A stretch of 14,360 nt of DNA from the NCBI RefSeq assembly GCF_015062905.1, contig NZ_SUTK01000038.1, forward strand, positions 1 through 14,360, in the 5' to 3' direction. The position numbers and the translations under genes are program-made. Below, in pieces: positions 1 to 5,240 of this stretch; position 1 is the stretch's first letter; each line of letters begins with the position of its first letter. The DNA comes from Methanobrevibacter thaueri. GTDB lineage: Archaea > Methanobacteriota > Methanobacteria > Methanobacteriales > Methanobacteriaceae. Below the pieces are notes generated by a model. That model ran no database searches, was not told the DNA's origin, and saw only the letters and a program-made list of their open reading frames with translations.

Positions 1-188
1 AAAAAACAACAAAAAATAAGACCAAAAAAACCGGAAAGAAAAACATACTCAAGGCAAAAACCAACAAAAAAGGAAAAGCAACCTTCAAAATCAACAGAAA
101 CAAGGGAAAATACCAAGTGATAATAAAATACAAAGGAAACAAATACTACACACCAGTCACCAAAAAAGTAAAAATAACAATCAAGTAA
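1..188 (+). CDS. 3' end of an Ig-like repeat (adhesin-like) surface protein, 5'-truncated by the window
   Basis: An open frame (codons in register with position 3) runs from the window edge to a TAA at 186-188, giving 61 visible residues. The peptide is extremely lysine-rich and ends in a pattern typical of the last strand set of a Big_1/invasin-type Ig-like repeat: 'TNKKGKATFKI', then 'GKYQVIIKYKGNKYYTP', then a final 'VKITIK'. The same TN.kG.A...i...GkY.v...Y pattern recurs in the Ig repeats of the proteins at 5668-7251 and 7256-9079. Proteins of this kind in Methanobrevibacter are large secreted surface proteins called adhesin-like proteins. What is visible has no C-terminal membrane anchor or sorting motif, so attachment may be by another route. 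The N-terminus and size cannot be judged. The C-terminal position is certain; the adhesin-like label is family inference. Confidence 0.75.
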   Translation, partial: KTTKNKTKKTGKKNILKAKTNKKGKATFKINRNKGKYQVIIKYKGNKYYTPVTKKVKITIK

Positions 189-216
189 CTCGCTTCGGCG
201 ATACTTGATTTTTTTC
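178..216 (+). terminator. Intrinsic-type terminator hairpin containing the stop codon
   Basis: ATCAAGTA (180-187) pairs perfectly with TACTTGAT (202-209). Inside it a second stem, CGC-TTCG-GCG (191-200), carries a UUCG tetraloop. A run of seven T follows at 209-215. The stop codon TAA at 186-188 is part of the outer stem. Hairpin and U-tract together make a strong terminator for the upstream Ig-like gene. Confidence 0.8.
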
Positions 217-255
217 AATTTTTTCGCCTCAAAAATAACAATTTTAACTATAAAG

Positions 256-273
256 ACTATTAAATCAAATATT
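256..273. repeat. 18-bp direct repeat, copy 1
   Basis: ACTATTAAATCAAATATT occurs here and again, exactly, at 1256-1273. Both copies are followed by AAAATTA and, further on, by ACACTCGAAAA (304-314 and 1333-1343). The two copies bracket the minus-strand gene at 353-1039. This copy lies between two convergent genes, so it has no obvious promoter role here. Confidence 0.6.
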
Positions 274-309
274 CCTTAAAATTATCATTACTATCTCTTT
301 TTAACACTC

Positions 310-345
310 GAAAAAAGAAAAGAAAGATGGTTCAATTACCATCTT
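310..345 (-). terminator. Terminator of the Ig-like gene at 353-1039
   Basis: AAGATGGT (324-331) and ACCATCTT (338-345) form a perfect 8-bp stem with a 6-nt loop. On the minus strand it is followed by a T-rich tract (complement of 311-323). It starts 7 nt after the stop codon. Confidence 0.75.
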
Positions 346-352
346 ATTCAGT

Positions 353-1039
353 TTATTCACTATCTGTAGAATCATCATCAGGATAAGGATGGTCTGGATC
401 ATAGTACGGATTATAAGGATCGTCAGGATCATCAAAATGAGGATTTGCAGGAGTATATGTGGCTATCCAATCATCAAGAGTCATACCTACGCCTATTGGA
501 CCGTCAACAACAACACCATCCTCTACCCAGAGCTCATACTGTGGTATAAAGTAACGATTGCCGGTAGGGTCAGTATTATTACCATTACCTCCATTATCAT
601 CACTTCCATTATTATCGTTGGTGTTTGCAATGGAACTATCAGAAACCTGTGTGACAGGATTGTCAGGAACATCATCTGTAATAGTTATAGTAACTTTAGC
701 ATTGGAAGCATCATATTTATCATTTCCTCCATAATCAGCTAAAACATCATATTTTCCATCATCCTCCCCGCTAATAAGCAGATAACCTTTACCATTATTA
801 TCAGTGACTACAGAATATTTTTCATTACCATTAAAAGTAATGTTCACAGTTTCACCTGCAATAGGATTGCCGCTAGCATCTTTCAGGTCAAAGATCACAG
901 TTTCTCCATTTTGCAAGGTGTCATTGTTTAAAAAATTGATTTGTGTTGCCATCTTACCATTTGAGTGACCAAACATAAAAGCAGCACCTGCCGCAATTAT
1001 AATGACTACCAAAATTGCAATTATAATATTTTTATTCAT
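353..1039 (-). CDS. Membrane-anchored Ig-like protein with an Asp/Pro/Tyr-rich tail
   Basis: The 228-residue protein begins with a hydrophobic segment (residues 4-23, followed by 'FMFGHSNGK') that looks like an uncleaved N-terminal anchor or signal peptide. One Ig-like (Big_1/invasin-type) domain follows at about 33-124, with 'GNPIAGETVNITFNG', 'VTDNNGKGYLLI' and 'GKYDVLADYGGNDKY'. Next come an Asn/Gly/Asp-rich linker (about 134-160), a short apparently folded stretch (162-197) and an odd acidic tail (201-228) rich in Asp, Pro and Tyr. The start was set at the ATG at 1037-1039, not the in-frame GTG three codons upstream, because that GTG lies inside the ribosome binding site GGTGAT. Its promoter and a 5'-UTR inverted repeat are listed separately. 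It is probably displayed on the cell surface. The ligand is unknown and no enzymatic motif is seen. Confidence 0.8.
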   Translation of the reverse strand: MNKNIIIAILVVIIIAAGAAFMFGHSNGKMATQINFLNNDTLQNGETVIFDLKDASGNPIAGETVNITFNGNEKYSVVTDNNGKGYLLISGEDDGKYDVLADYGGNDKYDASNAKVTITITDDVPDNPVTQVSDSSIANTNDNNGSDDNGGNGNNTDPTGNRYFIPQYELWVEDGVVVDGPIGVGMTLDDWIATYTPANPHFDDPDDPYNPYYDPDHPYPDDDSTDSE

Positions 1040-1053
1040 TATTATCACCGTCC

Positions 1054-1073
1054 GTGTTATACAAACATAACAC
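1054..1073. promoter_or_regulatory. Perfect inverted repeat in the leader of the Ig-like gene
   Basis: GTGTTAT (1054-1060) and ATAACAC (1067-1073) are separated by 6 nt. Relative to the minus-strand TATA box (1100-1110) the element lies just downstream of the predicted transcription start (about 1079) and 8 nt upstream of the GGTGAT ribosome site. It could be a repressor operator or an RNA hairpin beside the ribosome site. The half-site GTGTTA/TAACAC recurs at 2588-2605. Confidence 0.5.
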
Positions 1074-1099
1074 TATTTAAAATTTATTAATACTGGCAT

Positions 1100-1110
1100 T
1101 ATATAAATTT
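1100..1110 (-). promoter_or_regulatory. TATA box of the Ig-like gene (353-1039)
   Basis: The minus strand reads AAATTTATATAATG here, preceded by A-rich sequence that would serve as a BRE. The predicted start is near 1079, giving a leader of about 40 nt. Confidence 0.6.
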
Positions 1111-1255
1111 ATTGAAAAAAAGACGAATTATTAATACTTTACTAATTTTATACATATTATTCATTTCTTCGATATTTTCGGCAAGGGATATGCATGATAT
1201 AGACAGCAGAATTCAAAAAATATTCTTAATATTTAAGGATTAAACTTTAATCAAA

Positions 1256-1273
1256 ACTATTAAATCAAATATT
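1256..1273. repeat. 18-bp direct repeat, copy 2
   Basis: Exact second copy of ACTATTAAATCAAATATT, 1000 nt from copy 1 at 256-273. It lies about 75-95 nt upstream of the TATA box of the gene at 1431. Confidence 0.6.
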
Positions 1274-1345
1274 TTCTCAAAATTAGCTTTTAAATTTATT
1301 ATTTCATATTTTTAAGATGCAAGTAAGCACTTACACTCGAAAATC

Positions 1346-1356
1346 TTTATATATGG
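1346..1356 (+). promoter_or_regulatory. TATA box of the sorting-signal protein gene at 1431
   Basis: CGAAAATC precedes TTTATATATGG, a strong archaeal BRE/TATA match. The predicted start is near 1377, giving a leader of about 54 nt. A partial palindrome (GTAAG-CA-CTTAC, 1323-1334) sits directly upstream and could bind a regulator. Confidence 0.65.
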
Positions 1357-1371
1357 CCTTATTCATATAAT

Positions 1372-1415
1372 TATTTGTGCAAAGTGAAATCATTTCCTCC
1401 CAAATTGCACAAATG
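1372..1415 (+). promoter_or_regulatory. 5'-UTR stem-loop with an anti-Shine-Dalgarno-like loop
   Basis: TTTGTGCAA (1374-1382) is the exact reverse complement of TTGCACAAA (1405-1413), and one further A-T pair extends the stem. The 22-nt loop (1383-1404) contains CCTCCC. The stem begins at the predicted transcription start and ends 8 nt before the ribosome site GGTGAC (1422-1427). The structure is visible; a regulatory role is inferred. Confidence 0.5.
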
Positions 1416-1430
1416 TCCAAAGGTGACAAC

Positions 1431-1940
1431 ATGGATTTAATTAAAAAATTCTTAATATTATTAGCAATATTTTGTGTAATTGGATCTGCAGCGGCAGTCA
1501 GTGCAGAAGATTTTGGAAGCGATGAAATCGGCTATGCCGGAGACAACTACGGAGACTCAAATGGAATGACAGTGAGCCCATACGGCGCTGACGATGAAGG
1601 TGTCGACCAAGTGCCTTCAGTTGAACATGATGCTGACTTCGTTCCTGACGGAAATCCTGAAATTCTTCCTCCTGACTGGAACCACATGGAACATGCAGCC
1701 GGCGAACCTGACAACCAGACTTCAGGCAACCAAACAAATACAACAGCACAGGATGCAGCTGACAATCAACCAGCAAACGAAACAGCTGCCGGAAACGCTG
1801 CATTAAATGAAGGCGGAAACGATACCTCAAACGCAACCGGTGCAAGTCCTCAAAAAATGCCAACCACCGGCAATCCAATATTATCATTATTCGCAGTCGG
1901 AGCAGTCCTTGGAGGATCTGCAATTATCAGAAGAAAATAA
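1431..1940 (+). CDS. Secreted sequon-rich stalk protein with an LPXTG-like C-terminal sorting signal
   Basis: The 169-residue protein has a classical signal peptide (residues 1-25, 'LLAIFCVIGSAAAVSA'). An acidic low-complexity ectodomain follows, with six N-X-S/T sequons between residues 95 and 136 (N95, N100, N103, N116, N130, N134). The C-terminus is tripartite: 'MPTTG' (143-147), a hydrophobic segment (about 149-166) and a basic 'RRK' end. This is the layout of a sortase sorting signal, with Met replacing Leu in LPXTG. Sortase-like enzymes have been described in Methanobacteriales, but none is encoded in this window. The start is the ATG preceded by GGTGAC at 6-9 nt spacing; an upstream GTG extension would begin at the predicted transcription start and is unlikely. 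The probable role is a heavily glycosylated wall-anchored spacer or coat protein. No enzymatic domain is seen. Confidence 0.8.
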   Translation: MDLIKKFLILLAIFCVIGSAAAVSAEDFGSDEIGYAGDNYGDSNGMTVSPYGADDEGVDQVPSVEHDADFVPDGNPEILPPDWNHMEHAAGEPDNQTSGNQTNTTAQDAADNQPANETAAGNAALNEGGNDTSNATGASPQKMPTTGNPILSLFAVGAVLGGSAIIRRK

Positions 1941-1961
1941 CTTAAACTCCCTATATTATCC

Positions 1962-1990
1962 GGTGCCGGATTTGCCGGCACCCACCATTT
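1962..1990. terminator. Hairpin between convergent genes, probably bidirectional
   Basis: GGTGCCGG (1962-1969) and CCGGCACC (1975-1982) form a perfect GC-rich 8-bp stem with a 5-nt loop, 21 nt after the plus-strand stop and 25 nt after the minus-strand stop at 2008. T-rich sequence follows on the plus side (1988-2000); the minus side lacks a clear U-tract. Confidence 0.6.
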
Positions 1991-2007
1991 TCCTGTTTTT
2001 AATCCAA

Positions 2008-2451
2008 CTATTTGGTCTGGTACCACACCTTTACTTTGTAAGGAGTGTATCCCTTAATCAGCTTTGTGGAGATGTGTGCCCCTTTTCCTTTTACGGTCTT
2101 TGTTTTCACATTTCCATTCTTGTTTTTGAAGAAGAATTTGGCCTTGATAAGTTTTGTATGATGAGGCTCAATGTCCCCGTTGTATCCGTTTCCGACATAC
2201 CATGATGTGACGCCGGTTCCCTTTTTGAACTGCATGTTTCCATTATATTCCACATATCCTGCTATCGCATCGCCGTTCTTAAGAATCTTGGCTTTTGGAG
2301 CCCACATGACTCCAGACTTGAAATTATGAATTTTTACAGTCACTTTTTTTGTTTTGGCAGCGCTCACGTCCTTTGCAGATGCCGCACATATAAGGACCGC
2401 AGCGGCAATAATAATCAGCAGAACAATCAGATGTTTCCTATTGAATTTCAT
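2008..2451 (-). CDS. Small basic secreted protein of unknown function
   Basis: This is a 147-residue protein with an N-terminal basic/hydrophobic signal peptide (residues 1-26, 'HLIVLLIIIAAAVLICAASA'). The mature chain is lysine-rich and apparently all-beta: 'VTVKIHNFKSGVMWAPKAKI', then 'GDAIAGYVEYNGNMQF', 'GVTSWYVGNGYNG', 'HHTKLIKAKFFFKNKNG' and 'YTPYKVKVWYQTK'. Its Lys/Tyr/Gly-rich strands recall the Ig-like repeats nearby, but the 'TDxxGxA' signature is absent and I do not recognise a family. The start was chosen at the ATG directly before the signal peptide, with GTGAT just upstream; a longer frame to 2508 would add a non-signal N-terminus upstream of the predicted transcription start. 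It is likely extracellular and may bind the wall because of its charge. Confidence 0.7.
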   Translation of the reverse strand: MKFNRKHLIVLLIIIAAAVLICAASAKDVSAAKTKKVTVKIHNFKSGVMWAPKAKILKNGDAIAGYVEYNGNMQFKKGTGVTSWYVGNGYNGDIEPHHTKLIKAKFFFKNKNGNVKTKTVKGKGAHISTKLIKGYTPYKVKVWYQTK

Positions 2452-2463
2452 TTTATCACTGAT

Positions 2464-2490
2464 AATACTTTTGAATCGGAAGTATTTAAA
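2464..2490 (-). promoter_or_regulatory. TATA box and overlapping palindrome of the basic secreted protein gene
   Basis: On the minus strand TTTAAATACT (2481-2490) lies about 30 nt upstream of the start codon at 2451, so transcription should begin near 2460. AATACTT (2464-2470) and AAGTATT (2480-2486) form a perfect 7-bp inverted repeat with a 9-nt spacer covering the TATA-to-start interval, a plausible operator position. The same TATA variant is used upstream of ftsY and the CapA-like gene. Confidence 0.5.
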
Positions 2491-2551
2491 AAAATCGAAA
2501 GCCGTCAAATTTAGATGCCATTACTTGGGTTGCGCCTGCAAAAAAATGAGT

Positions 2552-2562
2552 ACATATAAATA
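2552..2562 (+). promoter_or_regulatory. TATA-like element upstream of the hairpin cluster
   Basis: The sequence TACATATAAAT preceded by an A-rich stretch (2539-2546) resembles a BRE/TATA box. The expected start near 2582 coincides with the beginning of the first hairpin. Confidence 0.4.
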
Positions 2563-2581
2563 AGACAAGAAAATATAATAT

Positions 2582-2680
2582 TAACTGTAACACTCTCCCG
2601 TGTTACACTAAAAAAATTCTTAGTTTAAGTTCTAAAGGTTGTTTCAACCTTTAGACTTAACCGAATTTCCTGTTTTTTCA
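2582..2680 (+). ncRNA. Candidate structured small RNA or long mRNA leader
   Basis: Two strong hairpins lie in tandem. The first is TGTAACAC (2586-2593), loop TCTCCC, GTGTTACA (2600-2607), a perfect 8-bp stem. The second is TTAAGTTCTAAAGGTTG (2625-2641), loop TTT, CAACCTTTAGACTTAA (2645-2660), 16 pairs with one bulged T. A TATA-like box sits about 26 nt before the first stem, and a run of six T (2673-2678) follows the second. A minus-strand reading is also possible, because a T-run (complement of 2610-2616) follows the second hairpin on that strand. Alternatively this is the first part of a leader of about 270 nt for the TM2-like gene at 2855. I do not recognise an Rfam family. Confidence 0.35.
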
Positions 2681-2854
2681 ATCGCCGATATCACCTCGCA
2701 TGAATATTTCCATACAGCCCAAAAACAAACATGAGGAATATATTATAGATACATTCTATAATTTATCATAGAAAACCTAAAACTATTAAAATAATCGATG
2801 ATAAAGTAAATTTAGTTAATGTAAAAAATATAATCTAAAAAAGAGGGAATATGC

Positions 2855-3070
2855 ATGGATACTGATTCACTGAAATATGGAGTTTTTTCATTTATCATAC
2901 CGGGCCTTGGGCAATACCTAAATGGGGACAAGCAAAAGGCACTTGGATTGTTTGCAGGCGCAATAGCAATTCACATATTAATATGGTTCCTCATGAACAA
3001 CTTTCTCGGAAGCGGACTGCAAACCCTATACCACCTGTATGCCGGATACGATGCATACAGAAATTACTGA
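2855..3070 (+). CDS. Small TM2-like membrane protein
   Basis: A 71-residue protein with two hydrophobic segments (about 8-20 and 30-48) joined by 'PGLGQYLNGDKQKALGLF', a close match to the turn of TM2-domain proteins, in which a Gly-rich 'GlGqfYlG...G' loop connects two helices. The C-terminus 'YHLYAGYDAYRNY' is polar and aromatic. Length and layout fit a single TM2 unit with nothing fused to it. The start is the ATG at 2855, with GAGGG (2843-2847) at 7-nt spacing; another ATG four bases upstream is out of frame. The function of stand-alone TM2 proteins is not established, so none is assigned. It lies 64 nt upstream of the secreted protein gene at 3135, which has its own promoter. Confidence 0.75.
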   Translation: MDTDSLKYGVFSFIIPGLGQYLNGDKQKALGLFAGAIAIHILIWFLMNNFLGSGLQTLYHLYAGYDAYRNY

Positions 3071-3091
3071 TTCTGAACGATTTTGAAAAAC

Positions 3092-3100
3092 TTATATAAT
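3092..3100 (+). promoter_or_regulatory. TATA box of the secreted protein gene at 3135
   Basis: GAAAAAC followed by TTATATAAT matches BRE/TATA. The predicted start is about 3120, immediately before the ribosome site GAGGTGAT (3124-3131). Confidence 0.65.
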
Positions 3101-3134
3101 TTAAATTACATAAGAAAATTATAGAGGTGATATT

Positions 3135-3641
3135 ATGAAAAAGATATTAATGATCTTAGCAATAGCCCTTGCAGTCATCATTTCCGTTGGTGCTGTAAGT
3201 GCAGACGACGGTTGGAGTTTCAACTGGTCATCCAGTTCAAATTCCACAAGCGATGGTGGACAGTTAGATGTTAACAACAATGAAGTTAACATACAAGACA
3301 TAAAATTCGTTATCCCTGACGAATTCAAACACAATGAAAGTGCTGATGCAGTTGGAGAAGAAGCTGGAGACAACTTCCCTGGCTGTGACATAAGTGTTGT
3401 AAGATTTGACAACGGAGACGATTCCGTTATCATCAAAGTTGTCTACGGAGACATTAAATTTGATAAAGACTCATACACCCCTTCAAATGAAAGTGTAGCA
3501 CAAAAAGTTGACAAAATAGACGGATTCTTTAAGGAATACGATGATGGAGTCTCATTCGACTACTGCAAAGACGGAAAATTAGTTGAAATCTTTGCTCCAA
3601 ACCAAGAGACCTTAGCTAAAGTAATTCAATCATCCGAATAG
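3135..3641 (+). CDS. Secreted 168-residue protein of unknown function
   Basis: A signal peptide (residues 1-23, 'LAIALAVIISVGAVSA') precedes a Ser/Asn/Trp-rich linker (24-50) and one compact domain (about 51-168). The domain begins 'NIQDIKFVIPDEF' and contains 'GCDISVVRFDNGDDSVIIKVVYGD', 'QKVDKIDGFFKEYDDGVSFDYCKDG' and a helical C-terminus. Two cysteines, C84 and C144, could pair outside the cell. The alternating beta-strand pattern with a late helix suggests a small alpha/beta ligand-binding fold, but I do not recognise a named family. The ribosome site GAGGTGAT is a perfect match to the archaeal consensus, which suggests efficient translation. A TATA box and a terminator bracket the gene, so it is probably monocistronic. 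Confidence 0.8.
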   Translation: MKKILMILAIALAVIISVGAVSADDGWSFNWSSSSNSTSDGGQLDVNNNEVNIQDIKFVIPDEFKHNESADAVGEEAGDNFPGCDISVVRFDNGDDSVIIKVVYGDIKFDKDSYTPSNESVAQKVDKIDGFFKEYDDGVSFDYCKDGKLVEIFAPNQETLAKVIQSSE

Positions 3642-3642
3642 A

Positions 3643-3680
3643 TAATGGGAAAATTATATTTTTCCATTACCTCTTTTTTT
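3643..3680 (+). terminator. Terminator of the secreted protein gene
   Basis: TAATGG-AAAA (3643-3653, with one extra G) pairs with TTTTCCATTA (3660-3669) around a 6-nt loop, followed by a T-run from 3673. The stem starts 2 nt after the stop codon. Confidence 0.75.
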
Positions 3681-3710
3681 TTAAAAAAAATCATCACTAA
3701 AAAATAGAAA

Positions 3711-3743
3711 AAAAGAAATTTAAGCAAATGATTACTCATTTGC
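3711..3743 (-). terminator. Terminator hairpin with the NSS gene's stop codon in its loop
   Basis: GCAAATGA (3724-3731) and TCATTTGC (3736-3743) form a perfect 8-bp stem with a 4-nt loop. The stop codon of the transporter gene (3732-3734) is in the loop. On the minus strand a T-rich tract (complement of 3711-3722) follows. Confidence 0.75.
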
Positions 3744-5189
3744 CGGTTTAACTTTTGTTAACAATGCCGCAAACACAAATACCATTACGATAATAATCAC
3801 ATCGATAATTAACTCGAATGGCTTTGCGGTTGAAAACAGACTGATTATTCCAATGACCCACATCACTATCAGAACGCATGGAAGAAGGTACTTGATTACA
3901 AACTTCCAGGTCTTGCCCACATTGATGATGGACAATCCGTTAAGGACAGGCAGGAACTTATCGATTCCATAGTACCATGCGAATATGATACATTGAATTC
4001 CGATCAGTATCAGTATTCCGAATTCGTTTACAAAGGAATCTATTATGCCGACGAGGTAGCTGCTGATACCTGATGTTAGAATCAGGGAGAATATGCATCC
4101 TATAACAGCCAGGACTGTTGCGGTTTTCTTTCTTGACCATCCAAGCTTATCTGCAGTGGTGTTGAGCATCGGTTCCAGGAAACCGAGTGCGGAAGTGATT
4201 CCCGCAAACAGTATTGCCAAAAAGAGCAATGGAGCAATGATTCTGCCTATCGGTCCCATGATATTGAATATCATTGGGAAAACGATGAATATCAGACCTG
4301 TTCCTTCAGTAATCAGCTGAACCATAGGTGTTCCGTTGGTGAATGACATGTAACCCAGGATTGAAAACACACCGAAAGCGGTACAGATTTCAAACAGGGA
4401 ATTTGATGCAACCACAATGAACACGTTGTTGATGAGCTTTGAGTTTTCAGGCAGGTAGCTTGCATATGTAACGGCAATGGCCTGTCCCATACTCAGGGAA
4501 AAGATAATCTGTGCAAATGCGGCAAGCCAGATGTTTACATCAGTCAGCTTTGACCAGTCCGGTGTCAGCAGGGTGTTGATACCGATGCCTGCGCCCGGCA
4601 GGGTCAGTGCATAGATGATGATGAATCCCATGATGACAAAGAGTGCCGGAATGAGGATTTTTGAAACCTTACCTATACCCTTGTCAACGTTCTTATGTGC
4701 AATGAACCATAGGACAATCCATAGGACGACAACACCAATTGTGGTAGGTATCAAAAGGAAGCTGGCATTGCTGAGGTTGGAACTTCCTCCAACAGTATTT
4801 ACAAAGTAATGTGCAGCGTCAGCTCCCCAGCTGAATGTGAAGCTGGATCCAAGATATACCAAATCCCAACTCAAAATGACCATATAATAAATCGTAACTA
4901 TATATACAAATAAAACCAAAATCCAAGCAACAATCTCGAACTTTGGATTGATATCTCTCATAATACTCGAAAAGGATTCCTTAAACGTGAATCCCACACC
5001 ATACTCCAATATTAAAAATGGAATTCCCATTATGGCTATTGCAATAAGGTAAGGAATGAAAAATGAACCTCCACCGTTTGAATAAAGCACATAACTAAAC
5101 CGCCAGATATTTCCCAATCCGACGGCTGCTCCAATCATAGCGAAAATAAATGCAATAGATGAATCCCACTGATTTTGTTGTTGTGACAT
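3732..5189 (-). CDS. NSS-family sodium-dependent transporter (SNF family, LeuT fold)
   Basis: The 485-residue, strongly hydrophobic protein fits the neurotransmitter:sodium symporter family, which couples Na+ entry to uptake of amino acids or related solutes across the cytoplasmic membrane. Diagnostic are the TM1 sequence 'IGAAVGLGNIWRFSYV', with A22, N27 and R30 at the positions equivalent to LeuT's sodium-site and gating residues, 'NGGGSFFIPYLIAI' and 'FSLSMGQAIAVTYASYL'. Length and about 11-12 helices are normal for prokaryotic members. The substrate cannot be read from sequence; amino acids are most likely. The start ATG has no ribosome site and lies about 25 nt from the only good TATA element, which suggests a leaderless message. 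It is divergent from the gene at 5241 and shares that promoter element. No substrate-pathway genes are adjacent. Confidence 0.93.
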   Translation of the reverse strand: MSQQQNQWDSSIAFIFAMIGAAVGLGNIWRFSYVLYSNGGGSFFIPYLIAIAIMGIPFLILEYGVGFTFKESFSSIMRDINPKFEIVAWILVLFVYIVTIYYMVILSWDLVYLGSSFTFSWGADAAHYFVNTVGGSSNLSNASFLLIPTTIGVVVLWIVLWFIAHKNVDKGIGKVSKILIPALFVIMGFIIIYALTLPGAGIGINTLLTPDWSKLTDVNIWLAAFAQIIFSLSMGQAIAVTYASYLPENSKLINNVFIVVASNSLFEICTAFGVFSILGYMSFTNGTPMVQLITEGTGLIFIVFPMIFNIMGPIGRIIAPLLFLAILFAGITSALGFLEPMLNTTADKLGWSRKKTATVLAVIGCIFSLILTSGISSYLVGIIDSFVNEFGILILIGIQCIIFAWYYGIDKFLPVLNGLSIINVGKTWKFVIKYLLPCVLIVMWVIGIISLFSTAKPFELIIDVIIIVMVFVFAALLTKVKPANE

Positions 5190-5210
5190 AATAATACTTT
5201 TGTAAAAATC

Positions 5211-5220
5211 TATATAATAA
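5211..5220. promoter_or_regulatory. Shared bidirectional TATA element for two divergent leaderless genes
   Basis: TATATAATAA lies in a 51-nt gap between start codons at 5189 (minus) and 5241 (plus), almost exactly at the midpoint (5215). Its core is palindromic (TATATA), and about 25 nt separate it from each ATG, the usual TATA-to-start distance in archaea. Neither gene has a good ribosome site. Confidence 0.6.
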
Positions 5221-5240
5221 TCTTTACATATCTATTTGTG

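Larger units (their letters stand above)
1040..1430. other. Divergent intergenic region between two surface-protein genes
   Basis: This 391-nt AT-rich spacer holds the promoter and leader of the minus gene ending at 1039, a perfect inverted repeat (1054-1073), the second copy of the 18-bp repeat (1256-1273), a partial palindrome GTAAG-CA-CTTAC (1323-1334), the TATA box of the gene at 1431 (1346-1356) and a stem in its leader (1374-1413). No convincing gene is seen. A 17-codon ATG frame at 1190 has poor ribosome-site spacing. Confidence 0.7.
2452..2854. other. Hairpin-rich divergent intergenic region
   Basis: This 403-nt spacer holds the TATA box and palindrome of the minus gene (2464-2490), a plus-strand TATA-like box (2552-2562), two strong hairpins (2586-2607 and 2625-2660), a T-run (2673-2678), a further 8-bp inverted repeat (2742-2749 with 2755-2762) and the ribosome site of the gene at 2855. 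No convincing protein gene is seen. A 23-codon ATG frame (2700-2771) lacks a ribosome site. Confidence 0.7.

Noticed and set aside
1190..1243. 17-codon ATG frame in the spacer before the 1431 gene
   Set aside because: The only purine-rich site (AAGGG) is 2 nt from the ATG, and there is no sign of coding bias in so short a frame.
256..1273. Transposable element bounded by the 18-bp repeats
   Set aside because: No transposase and no terminal inverted repeats; the enclosed gene is an ordinary surface protein. Recombination between repeats is kept only as a weak hypothesis.
1498..1923. 141-codon minus-strand frame opposite the sorting-signal gene
   Set aside because: It is antisense to a protein with clear signal peptide and sorting signal, and its composition is not protein-like.
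2700..2771. 23-codon ATG frame in the 2452-2854 spacer
   Set aside because: No ribosome site precedes it; the upstream ATCACCTC resembles the 16S 3' end itself, not its complement.
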